A stretch of DNA of 5,116 nucleotides. Source: Pseudomonadota bacterium. GTDB taxonomy: Bacteria > Myxococcota > Polyangia > Polyangiales > Polyangiaceae. The stretch covers positions 1-5,116 of the forward strand of contig JAEZYO010000215.1 in the NCBI GenBank assembly GCA_023419055.1, written 5' to 3'. The position numbers and the translations under genes were made by a program. The first letter of the stretch is position 1; every line of letters starts with the position of its first letter. This document shows positions 1 to 5,116 of this stretch, in pieces. The notes beneath the pieces were generated by a model. That model saw nothing but the letters and a program-made list of their open reading frames with translations. It had not been told where the DNA came from and searched no databases.

Positions 1-2
1 AC

Positions 3-401
3 GAGTACCTCTATCGCTGCGAGCTCGCGGAGATGCTCAAGACCGAGGAAGAGGTCGAGTACCTCGATGACAGCGCCAAGGTCGACGTGCTCACGAAGGT
101 CGGCGGTGAGAGGCTCGGCGTGAGCGCAATGCGGGCTTTGAAGTTCCCGTTCGACAGTCCCTACAGCGCTGCCGACGCCAAGCCCGTGCTCGAGCAGAAG
201 CTCTTGGCCCTGCTCGACGCTTCCCAGTACGTCTCCGACGAGGATCTGTGGAAGAAGCCGGTCCTGGTCGTGATGGCCTACAGCGCAACGCACGCCGACG
301 CGGTGGAAGAGGCGTACGAAACCATCGACGCCGTGACGAAGTCGGACACGCTCGTGTTCGTGGTGGTGACCGAGGGCGACGACGCCTTCATGTATGAGTG
401 A
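3..401 (+). CDS. C-terminal part of an acidic protein of unknown function (5' end outside window)
   Basis: The frame is open from the first complete codon at the left edge (Glu-Tyr-Leu-Tyr-Arg-Cys) to a TGA at 399-401, giving 133 visible residues, so the gene starts upstream. The first ATG, at 33, has GGAG directly against it with no spacer, which makes it a poor start. The composition is that of a real protein: many Asp and Glu residues, a balanced amino-acid mix and G/C at most third codon positions. The first half looks helical and charged. The second half has two hydrophobic beta-strand-like stretches, PVLVVMAYSA and DTLVFVVVTEGDD, separated by an acidic helix, as in a small alpha/beta fold. 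The protein ends DDAFMYE. I see no signal peptide, membrane segment or catalytic motif and do not recognise the family. That it is coding is fairly sure; its function is unknown. Confidence 0.8.
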   Translation, partial: EYLYRCELAEMLKTEEEVEYLDDSAKVDVLTKVGGERLGVSAMRALKFPFDSPYSAADAKPVLEQKLLALLDASQYVSDEDLWKKPVLVVMAYSATHADAVEEAYETIDAVTKSDTLVFVVVTEGDDAFMYE

Positions 402-742
402 GCGACTCGCTCCGGTGCGCGGAACGAACAGCGCTCCTCCAGGAGCCGGAGCACTCTCCATCGAGACGGCGTCGCCCCTCCTCCGAGGCCGCGAACCAGG
501 CCAAGCGCTGACCTGGGAGGTAGACGGCCCAGCCTCTTCTCTGGCCTCGCCCCGCACTTCTGCCGGTGCGTACCGCACGCCTGCCCTGACCAAAGCCTTG
601 CAGACCGCCTCTGCGAAGAGCTCTCCCGCTAGCATCACCTCGCTCATTGCTCTTCAGCTGCCCGACCGGAACCTGCAGACGCGCTTGGCACGAACTTTGA
701 GAGAAAGGGCGGGAACGCGCGCGGCGGATCGCGCAGGCGCCG
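402..742. other. Intergenic stretch with several short inverted repeats, no convincing gene
   Basis: About 340 bases separate the first gene from the next recognisable coding signal. All plus-strand frames have weak third-position bias here compared with the true genes, and stops occur at 630-632 and 698-700 in two of the frames. Several short inverted repeats are visible: GCTCC/GGAGC at 434-447 with a 4-base loop, CGAGGCC (484-490) with GGCCTCG (543-549), CCAGG (496-500) with CCTGG (512-516), GTGCG/CGCAC at 566-578, TTGCAGA/TCTGCGA at 598-616 with one wobble pair, and the 8-base palindrome AGAGCTCT at 617-624. The first hairpin lies 33 bases after the upstream stop and could help termination, but no T-run follows. 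In GC-rich DNA such repeats arise easily by chance, so a structured RNA is only a possibility. The last 40 bases probably belong to the next gene's damaged 5' end. Confidence 0.5.
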
Positions 743-1370
743 GTGATGGTCGCGGAGTTCCTCTCCGCCGTCGGTTCGCACGCGGGCCTCCGCTTCGCGA
801 TGCGACGCGCTGGCTACGGCCCCGCCGATCATGCCGAAGGGTTGCGCCTCCTCGCTGCGGCTTGCGAGTACGTCGAAGGGGGGATCGATCCTGCCGACGA
901 CGAGCCTGCTCGCGAGGCCGGCGTCGCGATCGAGTCCTGGTCGAGGAGGCACGTTCCGCGCCTGCGCGCGGCGCTCGAACGCTTGCACCCCGACGAGGTT
1001 GCCGTCTTCAGCGGGTTCGAGCTCGGAGCGGCGCTGATTGGCCTCACGTCGCTCCTCCAGCGCCTCGACGCGCTCGAACGCGGCGAGGCCTCCGAGCGCT
1101 GTCTCGCCCTCGAGAGCCTGGCTCGCCGCGGGCTCGATCGCCGCGAACGGGCTCGACTGCGCCGCTTGCTCGAGCTCGCGAAGCGTGCCGGCACTCCGCC
1201 CCGGAGCCTCGAGCGACCTTGGCGCGACCCGGAAGCAGGAGGCACTGCTCGCGTTGTCTCGCTGGTTCGACGACTGGACGACGACCGCGCGTGCGTGCGT
1301 GATCCGCAAAGACTGGTTGATGCGAATGGGCCTGCTCCGGCGCCGGCGAGCACGAGCCACCGAGCCGTAG
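743..1370 (+). pseudogene. Frame-broken gene for an alpha-helical protein of unknown function
   Basis: From GTG 743 (or ATG 746) the frame reads a convincing helical protein (MVAEFLSAVGSHAGLRFAMR, then HPDEVAVFSGFE, then ERARLRRLLELAKRAG) up to about position 1198. After that the same frame turns into Arg/Asp/Pro-rich shadow text to a stop at 1430-1432, for a nominal 229 residues. The neighbouring frame instead becomes protein-like: RKQEALLALSRWFDDW, TTTARACVIRKDWLMRMGLL, then a basic RRRRAR tail and TAG at 1368-1370. Removing one base from the CCCC run at 1199-1202 joins the two parts through a short Gly/Ser linker into about 208 residues. The Trp-rich helix followed by a basic C-terminus is, from memory, shared by conserved hypothetical proteins of myxobacteria; the function is unknown. 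The upstream sequence also looks coding in this frame (EKGRERARRIAQAPV, 701-745) back to TGA 698-700, and GTG 743 lacks a clear ribosome site, so the N-terminus may be damaged too. A sequencing error is an alternative to true decay. Confidence 0.65.
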
Positions 1371-1387
1371 ACCGAGCTTTACGGTTC
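1362..1387 (+). terminator. Hairpin between convergent genes, possible terminator
   Basis: GAGCCGTAGA (1362-1371) pairs with TTTACGGTTC (1378-1387) around a 6-base loop, giving ten pairs, two of them G-U in the plus-strand transcript. The hairpin covers the TAG at 1368-1370 of the plus-strand gene and two bases of the minus-strand stop at 1386-1388. The position, exactly where two genes converge, suits a terminator. There is no T-run after it, and in the minus-strand transcript the wobble pairs become A-C mismatches, so it should work better, if at all, for the plus-strand gene. Confidence 0.35.
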
Positions 1388-2696
1388 ACACCGGCTTCGG
1401 CGCGGGGACGGAGCGAGCCCCTGCTCCAGTGAAGCGATCGAGCGCCGCGCGGCCGGCGTAAGCTTCGAGCGCTGCCACGACCAGACAGCCGAGCTCGGTG
1501 ACGATCGCCGTCGTGGGCAGCCCGACGATCGAAGAGATGCCGATGAACGAGCCGAGACCGAGGATCAGGCCGACACCGACTCCGGCGGCGAACTCCGTCC
1601 ATTGCGACTTGGTCTTCGGACGCACCCGGACGAAGGCGCCGACCGACGCGCCCAAGAGGATGGCGATCAGGTAGCTCCAGGGCGTGGAGAACTGGATGTC
1701 GAGCGCGCGCGCGTCGACGCCGTCGACCGAAGCGGTCACTTGGGTCCTTCCGAGCCAGGAAGAGCGCAGCTCGATCGCCGGGCTGCGGGCGGTGTTCGCG
1801 GGGATGACGAGCGTGGGAGAGGCGAGGCGGCCGCCGGACGCCGTCAGCGTCACCGCGAGGGGTGATGCGCCGAGGAGCTCTCTCCCGTCTTCGGCTCGAC
1901 GCACGGCGCTGAGCAGCGTGGTGCCGATGCCGAAGCCCGGGATGCTGGTGAGCGACGACGTGAGATCGAGGCTCGCGAGCTGCGGAGCGGCGTCGATCAG
2001 GTAGGACTGCTCGCCGAAGTCGCTGATGGCCTCCACCCTCCCTTTTTCGCGATGGCTGCTGAGCGAAACCAGCGCGCGCCGAATCCCCGATACGCCCGCC
2101 TGGGTCAGGTGGAGCGTGTGCGGCTCGATCGCGACGCCCTTGCCGACCAGCTGGACGGTGACGGGCTCGGAAGGGCTCGCTCCCTGCGCCTGACCGAGCT
2201 CCTTCAGCCTCACGAGGAGCTCGGTGGTGTAGGCGCGACGCGCCGCGTCCCAGACGAGCGGCGTCTGCGACGCGTAGATCACGAGCGTCCATTGTCGGAT
2301 GTCTTGCACCTTCTCGGTGCCGGCGATGGGGACGCTCTCGACGAGCACCGAGTCGACCGTGGTTTCCTTGCTCGTGAGCGGCTTTGCAGGGGCCGTCGCG
2401 CTACTCTCGTTCCGGATGACGACGGCGGCGCTCTTCGGGATGTTCACTTTCGACGCGCCGCCGGCTTCCGCCGTCACCGCGTTCGGAAGCGGCTCGGCCG
2501 CGCCGCGCGGCAGCACCTGGAGTTTCTCGGCCGCGATGGGCTCGAGCTTGAGGTCGAGCGTCGCGTCCTTCCCAACCGACGCCCGATCCTCCTGAACGGC
2601 GGGCGGCATCGCGAGCGACGGCGAGCTCACCACGATGCAGGCCGCCGCGAGCCCGACTCCCCACCATCCTCTCCCGCTGCCACACCTGGAAACCAT
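1386..2696 (-). CDS. Secreted/anchored protein with signal peptide, possible Ig-like domain and three C-terminal membrane segments
   Basis: This is a 436-residue protein when started at ATG 2696, which has GGAGG four bases upstream (2701-2705) and is followed at once by a signal peptide: basic n-region MVSRCGSGRG, hydrophobic core WWGVGLAAACIVV and a likely cleavage after SPSLA near residue 29. A GTG at 2738 would add 14 residues before the signal peptide and has a poor ribosome site. Residues about 30-135 are Ala/Pro/Ser-rich and probably extended. A mixed alpha/beta stretch follows (TLVIYASQ, then TTELLVRLKELG). Residues about 275-338 (PLAVTLTASGGRLASPTLVI, IELRSSWLGRTQVTASVDG) have the alternating pattern of a bacterial Ig-like beta sandwich. 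Three hydrophobic segments follow at about 339-356, 369-391 and 394-416, the second Gly-rich (AAGVGVGLILGLGSF). The tail is short and Pro-rich. The likely topology is a large domain outside the cytoplasm anchored by a C-terminal membrane bundle. I do not recognise the family. It lies 87 bases after the small membrane protein, so co-transcription is possible but unproven. Confidence 0.8.
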   Translation of the reverse strand: MVSRCGSGRGWWGVGLAAACIVVSSPSLAMPPAVQEDRASVGKDATLDLKLEPIAAEKLQVLPRGAAEPLPNAVTAEAGGASKVNIPKSAAVVIRNESSATAPAKPLTSKETTVDSVLVESVPIAGTEKVQDIRQWTLVIYASQTPLVWDAARRAYTTELLVRLKELGQAQGASPSEPVTVQLVGKGVAIEPHTLHLTQAGVSGIRRALVSLSSHREKGRVEAISDFGEQSYLIDAAPQLASLDLTSSLTSIPGFGIGTTLLSAVRRAEDGRELLGASPLAVTLTASGGRLASPTLVIPANTARSPAIELRSSWLGRTQVTASVDGVDARALDIQFSTPWSYLIAILLGASVGAFVRVRPKTKSQWTEFAAGVGVGLILGLGSFIGISSIVGLPTTAIVTELGCLVVAALEAYAGRAALDRFTGAGARSVPAPKPV

Positions 2697-2700
2697 CTTC

Positions 2701-2705
2701 CCTCC
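2701..2705 (-). promoter_or_regulatory. Ribosome binding site deciding the ATG 2696 start
   Basis: On the minus strand GGAGG is followed by GAAG and then ATG. The alternative GTG at 2738 is preceded by ATCCTTCAAC, which has no Shine-Dalgarno match. This supports ATG 2696, which also places the signal peptide at the very N-terminus. Confidence 0.6.
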
Positions 2706-2783
2706 GGTCCTCGGCCCTCGCGCGTCCGCTCCGGCCACGTTGAAGGATGAGACTACCCCAGAGGGTCGAAAATGGTGATCTTT

Positions 2784-3089
2784 TCAAATCGATGCCCGCG
2801 CGCTCTCTTTCTGGCGGCGCCGCCGGAGAGTGAGGTGGATCGCCGTTCCGGCGAGTGACGAGGCGATGAGGACGAGCCCCAGCGGAAGCAGGAGCGGGCT
2901 GAGCTCGCTCGCCCCCGCGAAGCCGACGCCCAGGATCGACAGGTAGGCCGAGAGGCAGAGCGGGCACTTCGGCGCCAGAACCGAGAGGACGCCGAGGGCG
3001 AACGAGAGCGCGGAACCGAACAGCGTCTTTCGTCCGCGCTTCGCCCGGGATCGCGCGGGAGCACAACAGGGATCAGGCGGCGTACTCAT
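2784..3089 (-). CDS. Small cysteine-motif membrane protein (CPLC), coupled to DUF899 gene
   Basis: This is a 101-residue protein starting at ATG 3089. GAGG at 3097-3100 with a 7-base spacer serves as ribosome site inside the end of the DUF899 gene, and the two frames overlap by 17 bases, which suggests translational coupling. The N-terminus carries a Cys-Cys pair (C8, C9, in DPCCAP) followed by a basic stretch RSRAKRGRK, which by the positive-inside rule should face the cytoplasm. A hydrophobic segment follows at about 23-39, leading directly into APKCPLCLSAYLSILGVG with C42 and C45 at the membrane edge. A second strong segment lies at about 64-86, and a third may be formed by 46-61. The tail is basic (RRRRQK). 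Vicinal cysteines at a membrane segment recall MerC/MerE-type mercury transport proteins and related small proteins with CPxC motifs, but homology is not shown. The role may be passing thiol-bound metal or electrons across the membrane (inference). That it is coding is nearly certain. Confidence 0.85.
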   Translation of the reverse strand: MSTPPDPCCAPARSRAKRGRKTLFGSALSFALGVLSVLAPKCPLCLSAYLSILGVGFAGASELSPLLLPLGLVLIASSLAGTAIHLTLRRRRQKESARASI

Positions 3090-3777
3090 CGTGACGCCTC
3101 AGCCAGGCCATGATGCGACCGGGCTCTTCGTCGCGCCCCTTCGGCACGAGATCGAGGAGCTGGTACGTGGGGTTGACCGCGTCGATGCCGCGACCGTAGG
3201 TCGAGTAGGTGTGGAACACGTCCTTGCCCTCGCGGGCGAAGACGCTGAACCCCGGCATGTCGGTGCCCTTGGGCTTGAACGAGCCGTAGTTGTACGAGGC
3301 GTCGCCCCGGGCGAGCTCCTCGGGGCTGAAGTAGACACCGTAGTCCGCGTTGAAATCGTTTTCTCCCGAGGACACCCAATGGAAGGTGAAATCGAGGCGT
3401 TTCGCGTAGGCCTGGAGCTTCGCCAAGGGGGCTCGCGAGATCGCCGAGAAGGACACGTCCCGAGCTTTGAGGTGCGGGATGGTGTCGTTGAAGCTGTCGC
3501 CCCAGAACGTGCAGCTCTTGCACGCGGCGTCCCACTCGGGAGCAAACATGAAGTGATAGACGATGAGCTGACTTCGACCCTCGAACAGATCGAGCAGGGT
3601 CTCCTTGCCGTTCGGCCCCTCGAACTCGTACGACTTCTCGACTTTCACCCACGGTAGGGAGCGCCGCTGTTCGGCCAGGCGTTCGCGTTCGTGGGTGAGC
3701 TTTTTCTCTTCCGTGAGGAGCGCCTTGCGCTCGGCGAGCCAGGCGTCCCTCGAGACGATGCGGTGTGGCTTTTCCAT
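3073..3777 (-). CDS. DUF899 family thioredoxin-like protein
   Basis: This 234-residue protein is of usual length for DUF899 (Pfam PF05988), a bacterial family with a thioredoxin-like fold and no established reaction. Family landmarks appear in order: a charged, probably coiled N-terminal helix at about 12-40 (AERKALLTEEKKLTHERERL), the junction LPWVKVEKSYEFEGPNG at 41-57, the core strand SQLIVYHFMFAPEW at 69-82, the motif CKSCTFWGD with C86 and C89 in the thioredoxin-like CxxC position, the strand VSFSAISRAPLAKL at 108-121, and the C-terminal GFSVFAREG and YGRG segments. There is no signal peptide or membrane segment, so it is cytosolic. The start ATG 3777 has AGGA at 3785-3788 with a 7-base spacer. 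The stop overlaps the next gene's start by 17 bases. A thiol-redox or peroxiredoxin-like role is suggested by fold and cysteines but not proven. A divergent regulator-like gene lies just upstream. Confidence 0.95.
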   Translation of the reverse strand: MEKPHRIVSRDAWLAERKALLTEEKKLTHERERLAEQRRSLPWVKVEKSYEFEGPNGKETLLDLFEGRSQLIVYHFMFAPEWDAACKSCTFWGDSFNDTIPHLKARDVSFSAISRAPLAKLQAYAKRLDFTFHWVSSGENDFNADYGVYFSPEELARGDASYNYGSFKPKGTDMPGFSVFAREGKDVFHTYSTYGRGIDAVNPTYQLLDLVPKGRDEEPGRIMAWLRRHDEYAA

Positions 3778-3885
3778 GAGAGAGTCCTACCGCTCGGCGG
3801 CGGGGGGAGGGGAGTGACAAGGCTGGCGCGATTTCACGGGAAAGCTCGCATGGACACGCGCGTGGCGGCGTTGCTAGATGAGCGC
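3778..3885. promoter_or_regulatory. Divergent intergenic region between DUF899 and the winged-helix gene
   Basis: These 108 bases must hold promoters for both directions if the two genes are not transcribed from further away. A G-rich tract at about 3796-3814 (GGCGGCGGGGGGAGGGG) lies on the plus strand, so the DUF899 leader is C-rich there. On the minus strand TTGTCA matches a sigma-70 -35 box at five of six bases, but no matching -10 box follows at usual spacing. I see no clear operator palindrome. Confidence 0.4.
3851..3880 (+). promoter_or_regulatory. Possible sigma-70-like promoter just before the winged-helix gene
   Basis: TGGACA (3851-3856, five of six matches to the -35 consensus) is followed after 18 bases by TAGATG (3875-3880), which matches the -10 consensus at only three of six bases but is preceded by an extended TGC element. 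Transcription would start at about 3886-3888, on or beside the chosen ATG, implying a leaderless message. If translation instead begins at ATG 3850, this lies inside the gene and is a coincidence. Confidence 0.25.
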
Positions 3886-5116
3886 ATGGACCTCGCGCTC
3901 GACTCGGCTGCACGCGCGCTCGAACACGGCGACGTCCTCGCTGCGTTGCGCGTGGTCGCCTTGCGTGACGACCCCGCCGCGCTCGCGCTTCGGGGCATCG
4001 CGCTCGCGCAGCTCGGTGAGCTCGATCGCGCCCGAGAGCTCCTCGAGCAGGCGCGGCGCGCGTTCGGTCCTCGGCAGAAGGTCGAACAGGCGCGCTGCGC
4101 CGTCGCCGAGGCCGAGATCGCGCTCGTGGTGCGCGATCTGCGCGCGGTCGGGCGCGCGCTCTCGGGAGCGAGCGTCGTGCTGGAAGCCGAGGGCGATCGA
4201 GACAACGCGGCCTACGCGCGTTGCCTCGAGGTCCGTCGCTTCTTGCTCCTCGGGCAGCTCGAAGAGGCGACCGAGCTGCTCGACGCGGTGACCTCGGAGT
4301 CGCTGCCGGCGCGCGTGCGCGTCGTGGCCGAGCTTGCCCGCGCGGAGATCGAGCTTCGCGCGCTGCGAACCAAGCTCGCCGAACAGGCGCTCAACCGAGC
4401 CGCCGCGGCCGCCCGCCGCGCCAAGGTAAAGGCGCTCGCCTCGGAGGTAGAAGCGGCACGCTCGACGCTGGAGAAAACGGCGGCGCGCTGCATCGAGTCC
4501 GGAAATGAGCGGCCTCTCCGCCTGCGAGAGATCGAGCGCGTCTACGCCTCCGGAGCGCTGGTGGTCGACGCTTTGAGAAAGGGCGTGGTCGACGCTCACT
4601 CCTCCGAGTCTCTCGCTCGGCGGCCGATCCTGTTCGAGCTCCTGCGCGTGCTCGCCGAAGTTTGGCCCGAGGACGCCGCTCGTGACGCGCTGATCGCGCG
4701 GGCCTTCGGAGCCAAGAAGCCGAACGCATCGCATCGAGCGCGCCTGCGGGTCGAGATGGGACGGCTCCGGCGCGCGCTCGCGAGCTTGCTCGAGGTTCGA
4801 GCGACGCCGCGCGGCTTCTTGCTGCTGCCCGCGCGGGCTCGCGCGGTCGTCGTGCTTTCGCCACCTGCCGAGGGGGAACACGCGCGCCTGCTCGCGCTCC
4901 TGTCGGACGGTGAAGCTTGGTCGAGCTCTGCGCTCGCGCTCGCTGCCTCATCGAGTCAGCGGTCGGTGCAGCGGGCGCTCCAGGATCTGCAAGCGCTCGG
5001 TCGAGTACACGCGAGGGGATCCGGCCGGGCGAGACGCTGGTTGGCATCCCCGGCCGAGGGATTCGCGCCACTCTTGTTGCTCCCGGGGGCCCTGCCCATC
5101 GGTGTAGACTCGCGGA
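3886..5116 (+). CDS. Helical-repeat protein with two C-terminal winged-helix regions, probable regulator (3' end cut)
   Basis: The frame is open from ATG 3886 to the right edge, 410 residues, with very high G/C third positions. The N-terminus (MDLALDSAARALEHGDVLAA) starts a run of amphipathic helices, including the TPR-like LRGIALAQLGELDRARELLEQA at about 35-56, continuing to about 200. Residues about 245-312 resemble the winged helix of OmpR-type regulators: ILFELLRVLAEVWPEDAARD, SHRARLRVEMGRLRRAL, then a wing-like VRATPRGFLLLP. A second winged-helix region at about 331-388 has WSSSALALAASSSQRSVQRA as its helix-turn-helix and GRVHARGSGRARRW as the wing. From memory, proteobacterial relatives have this same order, begin MDxALD and end soon after the LLLPxPLP motif, here LLLLPGALP at 396-404, so only a few residues are missing. 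Other starts are ATG 3850 or GTG 3814; the latter has a better ribosome site (GGAGG) but adds unfamiliar sequence. It is probably a cytosolic DNA-binding regulator; its target is unknown, with the divergent DUF899 operon an obvious candidate. Confidence 0.85.
   Translation, partial: MDLALDSAARALEHGDVLAALRVVALRDDPAALALRGIALAQLGELDRARELLEQARRAFGPRQKVEQARCAVAEAEIALVVRDLRAVGRALSGASVVLEAEGDRDNAAYARCLEVRRFLLLGQLEEATELLDAVTSESLPARVRVVAELARAEIELRALRTKLAEQALNRAAAAARRAKVKALASEVEAARSTLEKTAARCIESGNERPLRLREIERVYASGALVVDALRKGVVDAHSSESLARRPILFELLRVLAEVWPEDAARDALIARAFGAKKPNASHRARLRVEMGRLRRALASLLEVRATPRGFLLLPARARAVVVLSPPAEGEHARLLALLSDGEAWSSSALALAASSSQRSVQRALQDLQALGRVHARGSGRARRWLASPAEGFAPLLLLPGALPIGVDSR

Noticed and set aside
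1..647. Minus-strand frame open from ATG 647 to the left edge
   Set aside because: It is antisense to the convincing gene at 3-401, becomes His/Arg/Val-rich there, and the 402-647 part has no coding bias.
1013..1020. GGGTTCGA, resembling a tRNA T-loop
   Set aside because: It lies inside coding sequence and no acceptor, D or anticodon arm can be built around it.
394..1302. Plus-strand open frame starting with ATGA overlap at the first gene's stop, 302 residues
   Set aside because: Third-position G/C bias is weak in the first half, and the second half is Arg-rich shadow of the gene at 743-1370; no protein-like hydrophobic pattern.
644..1360. Minus-strand open frame of 238 residues opposite the frame-broken gene
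   Set aside because: It mirrors the codon pattern of the plus-strand coding sequence and would not explain the C-terminal RWFDDW segment seen on the plus strand.
829..2292. Long open frame on the minus strand, 487 residues
   Set aside because: It runs antisense to the plus-strand gene and then out of frame through the signal-peptide protein, and its translation is an Arg/Ala/Ser-rich shadow typical of GC-rich DNA.
2697..2738. GTG 2738 as start of the signal-peptide protein
   Set aside because: It has no ribosome site and would bury the signal peptide behind 14 extra residues; ATG 2696 has GGAGG at good distance.
2697..2783. AT-richer patch with TTGAAA on the minus strand before the signal-peptide gene, as a promoter
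   Set aside because: No -10 box at 16-18 bases spacing; the patch is partly the end of the preceding gene, so I do not call a promoter.
3091..3657. Plus-strand open frame of 188 residues
   Set aside because: Antisense to the clear DUF899 gene.
3874..4881. Minus-strand open frame of 335 residues
   Set aside because: Antisense shadow of the winged-helix gene; composition is Arg/Ala/Glu/Gly shadow text without domains.

Overview
The window is strongly GC-rich, and its real genes almost always end codons in G or C. This, with the protein types seen (a DUF899 thioredoxin-like protein, helical-repeat/winged-helix regulators, alanine- and arginine-rich unknowns), suggests a large-genome, high-GC proteobacterium-like organism. 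A myxobacterium (Myxococcota, Polyangia-type) is my best guess, an inference from style rather than from a marker gene. No rRNA, tRNA, CRISPR array, insertion sequence or phage gene is visible.

Layout. (1) Positions 3-401, plus strand: the 3' end of an acidic protein of unknown function, cut by the left edge. (2) Positions 402-742: a gap of about 340 bases without a convincing gene, holding several short inverted repeats. (3) Positions about 701/743-1370, plus strand: a helical protein of unknown function whose reading frame is broken. The coding signal moves from one frame to another near a C-run at 1199-1202, so a standard gene call would give a 229-residue protein with a false tail. (4) A hairpin at 1362-1387 covers both stop codons of the convergent genes. 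(5) Minus strand, 3777 down to 1386: three co-directional genes, namely a DUF899 thioredoxin-like protein, a small cysteine-rich membrane protein whose start overlaps the DUF899 stop by 17 bases, and, after an 87-base gap, a secreted or anchored protein with a signal peptide, a possible Ig-like beta domain and three C-terminal membrane segments. (6) Positions 3886-5116, plus strand, divergent from DUF899: a helical-repeat protein with two apparent winged-helix DNA-binding regions at its C-terminus, cut by the right edge just before its expected end.

How the genes may work together (inference). The DUF899 protein carries a thioredoxin-type CxxC. The overlapping small membrane protein carries a CPLC motif at a membrane segment plus an N-terminal Cys-Cys pair. 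Together they look like a two-gene thiol or metal-handling module. The divergent double-winged-helix protein is the obvious candidate regulator. The third minus-strand gene may belong to the same transcript or be separate. Nothing here matches a named defence or mobile system. The most interesting points are the coupled cysteine pair with its divergent regulator and the frame-broken gene.
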